Position numbers and translations under genes: made by a program | Shown here: positions 35,467 through 46,957 of the stretch, one piece after another | How positions within the stretch are numbered: the stretch's first letter is position 1 | Layout of the letters: each line of letters starts with the position of its first letter | DNA from: Thelonectria olida | Taxonomy: Eukaryota > Ascomycota > Sordariomycetes > Hypocreales > Nectriaceae | DNA: 64,000 bases | Direction: 5' to 3' | Assembly: GCA_020736575.1 (NCBI GenBank) | Contig: JAGPYM010000015.1 | Span: forward strand, 62,001-126,000 | Notes under the pieces: model-generated | Told to the model about the DNA's origin: nothing | The model's input: only the letters and a program-made list of their open reading frames with translations | Databases searched by the model: none

Positions 35467-36585
35467 ATGAGCAAACCGCTTCTTGTCGATGTCGCCAATC
35501 TGGCGGCTTACACGCCGCCAGAGACGGCTGAGCTCATCTCTCGCATTGGCACAAAGCGAGGAAACATGAGGCCCGACAAGATTTTCCTCTCTGCAGTTTC
35601 CGCAGGCTGCCTCCTGAGCTTCGGATGCGCCGTGTCGCTCACTGCCATCACTGCGCCTTGGTACCAGGAGAACGCCCCGGGCCTCATCAGAATCGTCGGC
35701 GGCTCTGTCTTCCCTCTGGGTCTTGTGATGGTGGTTTTGACAGGCGCTGACCTGTTCACCGCAACGACTATGGTGCGTTAGATAGCCGCGCCTGCAGCCA
35801 TGTTGACACTGACATTGTCTAGAATACTATGGTAGCCGTTCTACACGGCCGGTTGCCAGCTCGGAAGATGTTGCTCCATTGGTTCCTCTGCTTCTTCGGG
35901 AATCTTGCCGGTTCTCTTTTCGTCATGGCCATCATCATGGGATGTAAGTTCACCGAAACCAGCCCTTCGCTTAGACATTGAAACTAATACCTTGAGCAAG
36001 ACGGTGGTGTCTTTGACGCTTCCCCGTACAAGGAACAGGTGATTGCGTTTGTTACCAAGAAGCAGGTAACGCCTCAAATGCACCAGATCTTTCTGCGCGC
36101 GATTGGATGCAACTGGCTTGTATGCCTTGCCGTTTTCCTGGGAACGCAAGCAAAGGACCTCAGTGCAAAGGTCATCGGCATGTGGTGGCCCGTCTTCGCT
36201 TTCGTTTCTCTAGGACTTGACCACGTCGTGGCAAACATGTTTTTCATCCCTCTGGGAATTTGGCTGCACACGCCTGACCTGAGTGTTGGGCTGTACATCT
36301 GGAAAGGTAAGCTCTCCGGTAGCCAAGAGGTGACCTCGAGACTAAATGTTGTTGCAAGGTATCATCCCTGCCGCGCTCGGCAACATCATCGGGGGCAGTC
36401 TTTTCTGTGGAACGTTTTACTGGTACATGTACTTGCTTGACGAGCCCCCGATGAAGATTGACGGGGCAGAGTATCACGGTCCTGTGGTGGGGTCTGTTTT
36501 TCATTTTCTAGAAGCAAGAAGAAAGAGCACTGTGACGGACGAAGAGAGTAGAGTCGAGTCACAGCAAGTGTCCCAGATGAAGTAG
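35467..36585 (+). CDS. formate/nitrite transporter (FNT) family channel, 4 exons, 319 aa
   Basis: Plasma-membrane channel for small monovalent anions such as formate or nitrite. Exons are 35467-35772, 35823-35943, 36001-36306 and 36359-36585; phases join exactly. The aquaporin-like six-helix fold is visible: [19 protein letters not shown] (helix 1), [20 protein letters not shown] (helix 2, with the family's Gly-Ala-Asp-Leu-Phe-Thr block), and [17 protein letters not shown] (helix 3). These are followed by [15 protein letters not shown] with the conserved Asn-Trp-Leu-Val-Cys, then [15 protein letters not shown] and [20 protein letters not shown]. The polar tail after residue 295 is unremarkable. 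In fungi the group includes nitrite/formate carriers; a nitrate cluster is not seen nearby, so the substrate is open. Confidence 0.92.
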
Positions 36586-38654
36586 CCATTAAGACAAGTA
36601 GTAAGAAGTGGATAATAAACGGGTTTTGGGAGGGGATTACCATCCATGAGGTTTGACATGCGCTGAATTGACCACAATTGACCTTGTGTCTCAAGATCCT
36701 GAGTGTTGGATGTCGACCGAAACCTTCCAGCTCGTATGTGAATACGCCCGTGGGTCGACCCTTGAAAACGTGGGATAATTCGAAAAGGAGACAAGGGAAA
36801 CAGGTGAGGCGGTTCCACAGACGAAGGCGGTTCAACTCCGACAAGGAGAATCGGTCATGGAATCGAGCAGATTTTTCAGCATCATCTGGACATGACGAAA
36901 AACATATAAGGGGCGCGTGGAATGTTTTGAGCATTGGATGATAACATCGTATCATTTTAAAATAGACTAGAAGCGAGATATGAGCATCTCCGCGGCCCAG
37001 GAACCAGCCAACCTCGACGTAATAAAGTTATTCAAATCCCATTAGAGTATGTTACAGGGATACGAACGAATGGAAGTCGTTCATTACTCACCGAACATCT
37101 CATTCGCAATATTAAGAGGGTCCGATCCCATCTGAGAAATACCACCTCCGCGGAGCTGGGTTTCGTTGTGCTTCGTCTACGATAAGCTTAGAACCAATAA
37201 GGAGATGGATCGGAAATAATGTGATATCATAATGCCATGCATGAGAGTGGATTGTATGTATTGATGCTTCATATAGGATCAGAATACGATGAGAATCTGC
37301 TTGCTGAATATTGTTTACACCTGTAAGGACTGAGATTCGGAACTCGCCATTCTCGATAGCCCCTCCGCTAGCATCAGTATTCTGTGCCATCGAACTCGAT
37401 GCAACGGATCGCCAATCCGCCATTATAGAACTGTGCAAACGACCGTCCATCCGCTGTGGGATATAGCGAACAGCCCAAGGACGCCCTGCATTGATGCATA
37501 TGATGTTGAGTCTGCTACCTTGGTGAATGGACAATTGTTGACAATCACAATGCGAGGGAGACGGCAATGTGTTTCAAGTTTCTGATACTTTGCCTACTAG
37601 TCTGGTGCTCAGATGGCCCTGAGGTTGCTGATGCTAGGAGTCTTGACGATAAATTTCTCTCGTGTCGACGGGCACTCACAAGACGTGCGAAAGCGGGGAG
37701 TTTTACAGAACACAGTTGGATGAAAAGGACTTCCATAATTGCGTACTAAAAAATGCAACTCTCTGCGATTCGGTGCTGTCAACGCGCCCAATCAATACCC
37801 AATTTTCCCATTCACCAACTGAGGCATCTTGTTGCCTTGCTAACCCTAACTCTAACCAGCTTGAAGACGAGAACATGCTTGCTCATGGAGGTTTACCACC
37901 GGCGACAAAGTCCCTTGGAGGTACCCTCGCTTGCAAGAGTGCGTGCCTGCCGTGATGGTCACGCGCAGGGCGCATAATAATTTATTATGGCCCGCGGTTG
38001 TTTGGTCGGCCTCATCTCGCACGGTGCGGTCACGTTAGTCAGCAGAAAGTCAACCATGTTTGCCTGAGGCTCTCGTTCCCGAGCACGCCGCCATCGATTT
38101 GCGCCACAGTGGCAGTGTCTTTCAGGTACGTCGCCTTCTCCCAATGCAACTTACCTTGCGCTGCTGTGCACGAGCACCTGCGCTTGTGCACGCTCACTCA
38201 CTTGCACATTATTGAACAACTTCTTAGTGCAGACCTGATTCAATTGCACTTCACACGTCGTTGCACATATTTCTTGTCCTAAACACGTCAATCGCGACAT
38301 TCTAACGTGTTGTGATTTCAGGTCTTCAATTACTCTCCCAACTACCTACCTCCACAGAGTTTCTCTCCCCCGTCCAGGTCGAGTATTTCTCCGGCTCAAC
38401 CAGCAGTCACAACCTATTGGTAGTTGAGCATCCATGGATGCCTAAGGACATATTTCAAGCGACAGGATCCGGGCATCTTCATTGGTTGATCAAAATGAAC
38501 CGCAGATACGTACCTCCCCTCGAGTTACGGTCATATTTACTTCCTCATCGTCGTGGTTTTCTTGTCCATCCACGCGTTCTCAATACATTGCCTTTGGTTG
38601 TATCTAATCGGCGCCTCATAAATAACGGCGAATTACTCTCGAATTCAGATTATA
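36586..38654. other. intergenic 2.1 kb, no gene seen
   Basis: Largest clean gap in the left half of the window. Open stretches (for example 37112-37567, 37662-37955, 38312-38662) lack motifs and splice partners. At 37840-37857 there are three imperfect CTAACC/CTAACT units. Confidence 0.45.
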
Positions 38655-40298
38655 ATGCGTGAGATTGTGAGCCCACCTTCAACCCCGCCTAGGAAGCCGT
38701 TCATATTGATTACGAGTTTCCTTTGCTCTCTAGGTGCACCTCCAAGTTGGCCGATGTGTGAGCGTCGCCCTCTTCAATTGACTTTTTTTTCATTTTTGAC
38801 CTCAATAGGGTAACCAAATCGGCTCTGCTTTCTGGCAGACCATTTCCGGTGAGCATGGTCTGGACAGCAATGGAGAGTAGGCAGCTATTTGAATTACCTC
38901 CTAGTATCGGCCTTCTCACGCATCATTACAGGTATAATGGAACTTCCGACCTCCAGCTCGCGGGCTTGAACGTCTATTTCAACGAGGTGCGTGGTACCTA
39001 CGTGACCCATGTCAAGCTATGCTGCATCTCTCATCAAACTCGCATAGACATCCAGCAACAAGCATGTGCCGCGCGCTGTGCTTGTTGATGTGGAACCCAG
39101 CACGATGGATGCGGTACGTTCCGGTCCGTTTGGCCAGCTTTTCCGTCTCGACAACTTCGTCTTTGGCCAACCGAGCTCTGGTAGCAGCTGGGCCCAGAGC
39201 CACTATACTGTGAGTCCCGAGTTGGTGGACGGGGTGCTAAACGTGGTGCGCCGTGAGGCCGAAGGCTGCGACTCTCTCCAAGGCTTCCAGATCACGCACT
39301 CGCTCGGCGGCAGCACGGGGTCTGGCGCGGGCACGTTGCTAATTTCCAAGATTCGAGAGGGTGAGATTGACATCACTGATGTCATGCACATGTCGACGCA
39401 TTGTTTCGCAGTGTACTGACCGCCGTTCCAGAGTTCCCGGATCGTATAATGGCAACATTCAGTGTGATGCCGTCTCCAAAGTTGTTCAGAACCATCGTTG
39501 AGCCGTATAACGCCGTCCTCGCGGTTCAGCAGCTCGTTGAGAATTCGGATGCGAGTTTCTGTATCGATAACGAAGCGCTGTACGATACTTGCAAGCGTTC
39601 TCTAAACCTATTGGATCCCTCGTATGGTGACCTTAACCACCTCGTGTCGACTGTAATGTCTGGCGTCTCAACTTCGCTGCGTTTTCCTGGACAGCTGAAC
39701 TCAGACCTTCGCAAGATGGCTCTGCACATGGTAGGCTGACCCCTGAATCCAGGCCTTATGTTACTGCTAAGCGTTTCCCACTTCCCATCTAGGTCCCCTT
39801 CCCACGCCTGCACTTCTTCATGGTTGGCTTTGCGCCCCTCACTGGCCGCGGCTCGCACCCGTCCAGTCTCGTCTCCGTCCCAGAGCTAACCGAAGAGCTG
39901 TTTGGCCCTAAGAATATGACCACTGGGTCGGATTTCTGTAACGGCCGCTACCTAACATCATCCGTCATCCTTCGCGGAAAGGTATCTGCTAAGAAGGTGA
40001 GCATTAAATGCACCAGTTACAGTAGAACAACTCAGCTTATTTTATTGCGTAGATCCCTAATAATGCGCAGACAAGCCTGTGCTCTGTCCCTCTACAGGGA
40101 CAAAAAATGTCATCTACATTTGTCGGCAACTCGTCTGCCATTCAGGAGATGTTCAAGCGTATTCGCGAACAGTTTACCGCCCTCTTCCGCCGCAAGGCCT
40201 TCCTCCACTGGTATACTGGAGAAGGCATGGATGAGATGGAGTTCACAGAAGCTGAGTCTAATATGAATGACCTAGTGTCTGAATACCAGCAATATTAG
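38655..40298 (+). CDS. divergent beta-tubulin paralog with Ala198, Ser239 and a stop before the acidic tail, 8 exons, 406 aa
   Basis: Beta-tubulin-related protein. Exons are 38655-38666, 38734-38757, 38809-38876, 38932-38986, 39048-39360, 39432-39730, 39793-39996 and 40053-40298; all junctions keep frame. Intron sites after codons 4 and 12 match ordinary fungal beta-tubulin genes. Most of the fold is recognisable, but changes fall at functional places. Gln11 of the nucleotide site is Arg, the glycine loop reads GGSTGSG (Ser142), and position 198 is Ala where Glu is usual. Ser239 replaces Cys239, while Phe167, Phe200 and Leu240 are kept. About 20 residues before [10 protein letters not shown] are missing. 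TAG at 40296-40298 falls where most beta-tubulins have Gln after YQQY, and the same frame then encodes a further 49 codons with an acidic start (to 40448). It may be a specialised paralog or a decaying one. Confidence 0.85.
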
Positions 40299-40672
40299 GA
40301 CCCTGGGTTCGATGGCGAGACCGATGATGAGGAGAATTTGACCAGATCGGCGCAGATGGATGGTGTGGGACAGTCCCCAGTCGACCAACCTGAACTGTCC
40401 CCTTGTCAGATCTTTAGCATTTATTTGAATAGCTTGCAGCCTCTGTAACATATTTTTCATATCTATCTGGGTCTTATTGCCGAAGAGATCGACCGACTGT
40501 CTCAGTTCTCAGTCCCCCTTTCATCAGTCCTTTCAAGGCTCCGTTCAGCCGAGACCTCGAGTTCGGCGATCCAACTTGCTCACATCAAAGAAATAAAAAG
40601 ATGGCTGCTTCATTCTAGTAGTTGTTGGGCCGTTTTGAGTCTGACTCCTTCTTTCGACCCCCGATTGTGATT
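40299..40672. other. 3' flanks of the tubulin paralog and the O-methyltransferase
   Basis: Convergent ends. The first 150 bases keep the tubulin frame open after its stop (DPGFDGETDDEEN, then a Gln/Ser-rich part) and end in TAA 40446-40448. No other gene is seen. Confidence 0.5.
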
Positions 40673-41981
40673 TTACTCGGGGCTCTTCTTCAGCTTCGCT
40701 TCAAGCATCACTGTCCGCCCATAAGCAGAGGGGTATATCTTAACAAGCTCCAAGCCGGCAGCATCGAAGATTTCTTCAAAAGCCTCCTTCTTCTTCTCCT
40801 GACCCGTCATGCAAAGAAGGGCCATGTCGAGCCAATACAGGTCCATATTCTCATGGACCTCAACCATGTCTGGGACTAACATGTCGCAGATAATGAGGCG
40901 CGAGTCGGGACCCATGGCTGATGCAGTGTTCTTGACGAACTCGATGCAGACTGGGGTGTAAAAGTCGTGAAGAAAGCGGCGCATAAAATAGATGTGAGCA
41001 TCTAAGTGACCGAGATGTTTAGTTGAGGGTCTTGGTAGTAAGAGGGCGGACTCGTCTCTAGGAGAACAAGGGATAAGGCTTGACAAGATACGTACTCTTA
41101 ACAGGTTGCGGTGTAAAAGCGTCGTAGGTCATGAGTTCAAAGCCTGGATAGTCCTCGGGCTTCAGATTGTCAATGACGCCGGGCAGGTCTTGCAGGATGA
41201 ACTTGGCGTTAAAAGCACCATTGATGTCGTTACGAATAGCGAAGCATGACTGGCCACGGCCGGCACCAATGTCGACGAGGAATGGGCGCTCAGGGTCCTG
41301 TTCAACTTCCTCCTTGAGGGAAGCAAACGGGAACATGCCGACGACAGGCATCAATTGGTCAACCATGAACATGTTAGTGTTCCATACCTCGCGGCGCTCT
41401 ACGTCGGGGTCGATCTCGAGAAGCTCGTAATACGACTTGCCGAGGTGTTCTTTGCCAACTGAGTAGACGGCGGGAGACTTGACCAGCTCGAAGACATCAT
41501 CCGGTTCATGAGATTTGAGGTAGTCGGGGAGATGGATCCAAGCGCGCGTGAACTCAAGGGTGATCATGAAAAAGGAACCGAGACCTTTCGGGTTCAGGGC
41601 ACGCGAAAGGTCGTTGTGAGCATAAGTGTCTGGGGCCGTCTCAGTGAAGACGCCGTGATTAACGGCAACGCGGTAGGCGCGGTGGATAACAGTGCTGGCG
41701 ACGTTGGTGATCCGGGCGAGCTCATCAGCAGTGATAGAACTACCGTCCTCGGGCATAGCATGGTAGGCCCGGATACCAAGGATGATGTGAACAGCACCTC
41801 CTAGGCTTAGAAGCTCGAACATGCGCGTTATCAAGTCGATGGGTTCCTCCAGGGCGGTGCGGACACGATCGGTTTGCTTGATAACGGCCTGGTGGCTGAT
41901 GGGGTTGTCCTCGTAGGCCTCGAGATCGGCGACAAGCTTCCTGGCTTCCTCCAAGGCCTTGCTGACTTTGGGATGCGCCAT
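40673..41981 (-). CDS. SAM-dependent O-methyltransferase (plant-type family 2), 2 exons, 404 aa
   Basis: Cytosolic enzyme that methylates a hydroxyl group on a small aromatic or polyketide-type substrate. Exons are 41981-41096 and 41001-40673, joined in phase to give PVKNAHIYFMRRFLHDF. A helical N-terminal dimerisation half (LLSLGGAVHIILGIRAYHAM, ITADELARITNVASTVIHRA) precedes the SAM fold. The SAM motif is VDIGAGRGQSCFAI. Later blocks are FILQDLPGVID, the catalytic His in RRFLHDF, and DMLVPDMVEVHENMDLYWLD. The C-terminus KIYPSAYGRTVMLEAKLK is typical. Such proteins are common in fungal secondary-metabolite clusters, but no PKS or NRPS is visible here. It shares its promoter with a LaeA-like methyltransferase and is convergent with the tubulin paralog. 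Confidence 0.92.
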
Positions 41982-42741
41982 CGCGGTGAGCGACTTTGTA
42001 GAAGCGCAGAAGAGATGGATAACTGGTAGTAGCTAGTAAGGGAAAGGACGAAAAAGATATGTAATCTATTACGGAGTAGCGAACGGAGTGTACGACCCGG
42101 TAGTTTGGACAACCTCAAAATGGGCCAATGGTTCTTTCATGCGACGCACTTGGAAAAGGTTACGTGGATGGACTCGCGTTGATTTGGGACACGACGGTAT
42201 GTGTGCAAGCGGGCGTATTTAGCAAGAGGGGGAGGAGATAGACAGGGTTGTCTCGCAAGCGGCAGGATAATCAGACGATGTTTACAGGGGCGGACTCGGC
42301 GGAAGATCTTCATTCTCTCAAGCCCGAGTGGGTGGGCATGCCGAGCCGGGGCTGCTCTTCCGCATGGAGTCGTTACGGAGCAGATTTATAAAGAGCCCCA
42401 ACTCCGCGTTTGATAGTCCAATCAGCCGTCTGAAATACACCCACCCGCCGATGTTGACAAGGTTGTCAGTTCCGCAAGATGGGGAACACGGGGGGTCGGA
42501 CCGTTGTCACCGTAGCAGCAGGAGGAGGAGCAGGAGGGGGTGCTTGGCGAGGGCCACTCATCCTTCTTCTTCAAGGAGCCCCATCGTATCGCAGTATCGG
42601 GTTGTTTTTCTTTCTTGCTTGAACATTGGCTTAGTTGCATTTCGTCCGGTTTCTCTCTCCCGCGGCTCCCGATTGACAGTCATCAAACCCAGGAGTCAGC
42701 CTGAGCAGCAACGCGATCCTGATCAGTAGTAACGGCCTGTC
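41982..42741. promoter_or_regulatory. shared divergent promoter of the O-methyltransferase and the LaeA-like gene
   Basis: 760 bp between two divergent methyltransferase genes. Pyrimidine- and purine-rich tracts occur near 42520-42560. No clear palindromic operator was found by eye. Confidence 0.4.
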
Positions 42742-44627
42742 ATGTGTTCACCTCCTACCCGTCGAGAGTCTCAGGACGAGGAACCGTTCATTCAGCCCGA
42801 TGAGGTGAGTCTCTTCTCTCAGTCTGGAACGTCCACGCGGTCCCAGCTTCTCGTCGTCTGCTGAGGGTTGCGGTGGGTGGATCGCCAGAGGCCCGGGGCT
42901 CAAGCAGCTTCAATGCAGAACCACCAACAACGACTTGCACTAATAACAGGAGCATTCTAGAATCAAGCGAGTATCGATGAAGATGAGGTTAGTGAGGCCC
43001 TGCAATGTTACCATCCCATATCTCCAACAAAACACCATTGAGGCATCATGAGCCCACGCGCAAACTGGGGCGGACTGGCCGGTGCCACCCCAGCAAAGTG
43101 TAATTTAATTGTCCGAAGCCCACCTGCTAATGGATCGGCCCGCCTTGATTAGGTTCATGACGATCAGAGCGATAGGTCGTCACTGACGTCACTGACATCG
43201 TCCGTGTTGAACGGAACGGTCGAAGGGGGCAGGACTTACGCCGTCTATGGCAAAGAAGGTCAGAGCCTCCAACTGGCCACGTATCGGACCAACTCGGAAT
43301 TACGCTCGAGATTTTCAATACGAGCACAAGTCCCAAGTGGTTCAGGCTGTGCTAACCATGTTTTCCGCGTCTCCAGAATACGGACTGCCCATGGACGAGG
43401 CTGAGCTCGACCGCATCGACATGTGCCATGCCAAGTATTGTGCGCTGATAGGCAAGAATCTTTACTTGGCTCCTATCTCTAATCCTCAGAGAATTCTGGA
43501 TCTTGGGTGTGGCACTGGTTCGTCTTGTTCCGAATTGCACTGTGGTTCCAGCTGCAATCGTGCGCTGACGATATGAAACTAGGAATTTGGTCTATTGAAA
43601 TGGCCGAGGAGTTCCCCGGCGCCGAGGTAAGTTATACATCTGCGTGTCCTTCATATCAGAGTAGAGGAGCCCGGAGAACCATAGGGACTTTCATACCCTC
43701 CCGGATGTGTCGTTTTGAGGCTTACCGCTCGCTGTAGGTCATCGGTACAGATGTCGCCCCCACGCAACCTGAATGGTAAGAGCATATCAACATGATGATC
43801 CTGTGAAATCGCCAAGCAAAGGCGCTGAACATCAAACTTTAGGGTACCGCCTAATTGTCGCTTTGAGCTCGATGACATCGAGAGGGAGTGGACGTGGAAA
43901 GAGGACAGCTTCGACCTCATCTATGCGCGTGACCTGTTACTCGCTATTCGGGATTGGCCAGCCCTGATCGACCAAACCTACACGTGCGTCTAGCTCCCCT
44001 GCAAAAGGGTGGCATACTACTGCCGCTATCGTGCATTTTCGATAAGACTAACACTGGCCTTTTGTCAGTCACCTGAAGGGAGGGGGCTGGGTTGAGTTCC
44101 AAGCCATTGTCGGTCTTCTCGGCTGCGATGACGACTCGATCCCCGAAGACAGCTACCTCCGTAAGTTCTCAGGCATGATGGAGACAGCATCTTCAAAGTA
44201 TGGCGCCAGTCTCACCGACCCCATGAAGTGGAAGGGTTGGTTCGAAGAGCGAGGCTACCAAAACGTTACCCAGAAGGTCTTCAAGCTGCCCTTCAACCCA
44301 TGGCCGAAGGACCCTCGCATGAAGATCCTGGGTGCCTGGGAGATGGAGAATCTGCTTAGCGGGCTGCAGGCCATGGTTACGAGGATGTTCCAAAAAGGCC
44401 TTGGCTGGTCTGACGCCGAAGTTGAGGTGTTTCTGGCGTACCTAAGAAAAGAAGTGAAGAACCCGCAAATGCACGGGTATTGGCCTTAGTGAGTGAGCTC
44501 AGCAAAGATTTTGCGTCTCTGTTATGGATTTCGTTGCACAGGAGCGACTGATTTCAAACCTCTTGAGCTTTACTGACATTTGCTCTTTAGCTACGTTGTG
44601 TACGCGCAGAAGCCGCCGGACGCATGA
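42742..44627 (+). CDS. LaeA/UMTA-like SAM-dependent methyltransferase, 9 exons, 338 aa
   Basis: Class I methyltransferase of the LaeA-like fungal group, whose members regulate or modify secondary metabolism. Exons are 42742-42804, 42961-42987, 43153-43258, 43377-43517, 43583-43626, 43738-43775, 43843-43983, 44069-44488 and 44591-44627; the sum is 339 codons in frame. The acidic Ser-rich N-terminus leads to TYAVYGKEEYGLPMDEAELD and CHAKYCALIGKNLYLAPI. The SAM motif ILDLGCGTGIWSIEMAEEFP follows, then VIGTDVAPTQPEWVPPNCRF (the acidic second motif). Next are DLIYARDLLLAI, HLKGGGWVEFQ and the C-terminal YYVVYAQKPPDA. The nine small exons rely on manual joining, but the family pattern is continuous across all of them. 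The divergent O-methyltransferase suggests common control. Confidence 0.88.
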
Positions 44628-45902
44628 ATACAGCTATCAGTTGACTCGTTCGAGTGTAATATGAAGATAACAAACTTCCTGGTGAAGAAGAAAATGGAAC
44701 AATTGTTGCATAATTTGACACAATCTTGGTAGGCTTAACGGCGTGTGGAGTGGCTTGTCGGCATTGTATGCCACATGTTGAGAGGGACAACCCGACACAA
44801 CGGCCGATAATAGCCCAAAGCGGTTTTGTAGGTATATAGTCGTCGTTTGATTCTATATCTTGGGTAGATATAAGAGAACAAAAAGTGTGTGCTGGGTCTC
44901 ATGTGAGTAGCTAACACACCTCAATACTGTTCTGCATGTGAACAACTTAAGGCGGCCCGGCTCTAACATTTTTGTGACCGTCTCCAGCTTCCTGTGAATT
45001 TCTCCCAGAACTTCTGAACTGCCACCTTGAGCTCGATCATGCTAAAATCACCGGTGTTGATATAGAAGCCGCCTCATTTATCGAAATCCAGTTCTTAGCT
45101 GTAAATTGACCCAACTCTACCCCTCTATCATTCATGCTCTTCTAACCCCTTGTATGTCTATCTCATAGCTGCCCGGGACGACCTATCATTGCTTGTCAAC
45201 CTGAGCTGAACCTGTATCAAAAGTCTAGTGAGTAAACTTACGTCTTTACGGTTTTTCCCCCTGTGTGTAGATAGTATTAACGTTTCTAATGGTGTGAATA
45301 TGAGGTTGTTGTCTGTTCGATTACCGCCGCCGTGAAAACCCAAAGAGCACGATCCATGATGCACTAGTTGTGAATAAAAAAGTGAAGAGGTATAAAAACA
45401 ACCTTCGAACCTCGGCTCGAGTCATTTTGGCGAATTCGGTTGATGTTCATTGCATCCCGATTACTGACATTGACGGGTTGAGATGGTATTTTATAGACGC
45501 CTGGATTAACGTTGCTCGAAGAAGGTTTGTCGAAAAAACAGAAGTTTGAGTTTTCAACTCAGAGTTAATGCGCTATTTGTAAAGATTTTTCGCCGTCAAA
45601 GATGGGATCGAGGTCGTGTTCCAAGACTGCTGGACAACGGTAGGTAGATGGAGTCGCGTTGGAGGTTGGCGGCGCTGTTGAACGCTTTTGTGATATATCG
45701 GATGCTAAGGAGCAGATTATGGCCACTAAACCTTAAGAAGATGGCGGCCTGGTAATATGACCTTGTAGTATTACAGTCTTTGGTTAGGTACCTTGCCTGT
45801 TCTTTAAGTCCAAAGTTTTCCTATGGCCAACTCGGGAGGCAGAGTAAACTGCTGACCAGGATGCAGAACCTGTTTCCCTTTTCTACACTCGTGTCTAGGT
45901 AG
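44628..45902. other. intergenic 1.3 kb, no gene seen
   Basis: No supported coding region or repeat. AT-rich, with short unsupported frames at 44587-44917 and 45158-45364. Confidence 0.45.
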
Positions 45903-46957
45903 TTATGTAAGATCTTGTATACCTACCCGAGCTAAAGACAATGACTGCTTACTGGCATCAAATAAGTCCTTGAGCATGCCCAGCCCCTTGTGCAGGCCGG
46001 TTTGCATCAGCTTGAGCCCGCCTCGGGTCTTCTCGGCCTGCTTCTGCACCACCTCAAAGTCCTCCTTCGGCTGTTTGTACCGATGCTCCATGATTTGAAG
46101 CTGCGTGTCCTCCTCGATGCGCTTGATATCGTCGTCGGCCTTCCTGGCGCGAGTCTCAATTCCCCGTTTCTCGCCGTCGAGCATCTGCTGAGCCCGCCTG
46201 ACAGCCTCCTGCAGTGCGTGGTTTCCATCCAGCAGAAGCTTGAGTCGCTGTCTCTTCTGGTCAATCTCACGCCGCGTGTCGCGATTCACCTCGCGCAGGA
46301 AACCGACCATGCCCTCGTTGACAAAGGCGTTGACGGATCTGACCGCGTGCACTAAGAAGTCGGCTACGCGATCCATGTCCTGGCAGAAGAGTCTATACGC
46401 TGGGCTCTCAATGACGGCGGGGAGAGGCTCAAGCGCCTGCTCAGCCGCCCACGTCAGCGACGTGTTGCCTTCCTGCTCGATGAAGGCGATACAGCGAACC
46501 GGCTCGGTCGATGGCTGAGAGCCTTGTCCTGTGCATGCGGTGACGCTCCATGGCGTTGGATCTGCTTCTCAGAGTCGTCTCCTCCGCCTGCATCTATTGC
46601 TGCGATGAAGATGTCTAGCCTAGCTTCTTCGAGTAGAATGTCAGTGTTTGGGATGACGAGATTCTTCAGGCCACCTTGGATGCTGAGACCATCACTAGCA
46701 ATGCAGACATGGCCCTCGCCACTTGTGTGGTCTCCCCATGTTACCTGTCCCGCAATTTCAAAGTGCCAACTTGCTTTCAAGGTTGAAACGGAGAGGTACA
46801 GATCATGGAATGCAAAGTTGTCGTATTCCTCCCAGGAGCGGTCGGTTTGCTTTTGGCCTTGAAGTACGGCATAAATGCAAATATAATTCAGTGTCCTTCT
46901 TAATAATCACTACTGTGAACTGTTCCCCCTCCACAATCCTAATCATCATCTTCTCCC
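45903..46957 (-). pseudogene. hypothetical coiled-coil gene interrupted by frame changes
   Basis: Three minus-strand blocks in different frames read like one protein. Block a (46957 to about 46870) is MMIRIVEGEQFTVVIIKKDT and on. Block b (about 46865-46550) has AVLQGQKQTDRSWEEYDNF, WHFEIAGQVTWGDHTSGEGH and IPNTDILLEEARLDIFIAAI. Block c (about 46550-45903) has ADPTPWSVTACTGQGSQP, FIEQEGNTSLTWAAEQAL and MDRVADFLVHAVRSVNAF. It ends in a long coiled coil rich in Lys, Arg, Gln and Glu. No GT-AG pair explains the two changes, so frame errors are likely (mutation or sequencing). I do not recognise the family. Block a starts inside the last codons of the large acidic gene, on the same strand in another frame. 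Confidence 0.45.

Noticed and set aside
37840..37857. Telomere-like CTAACC units
   Set aside because: Only three imperfect units in 18 bases; too short to support an interstitial telomere or a chromosome end.
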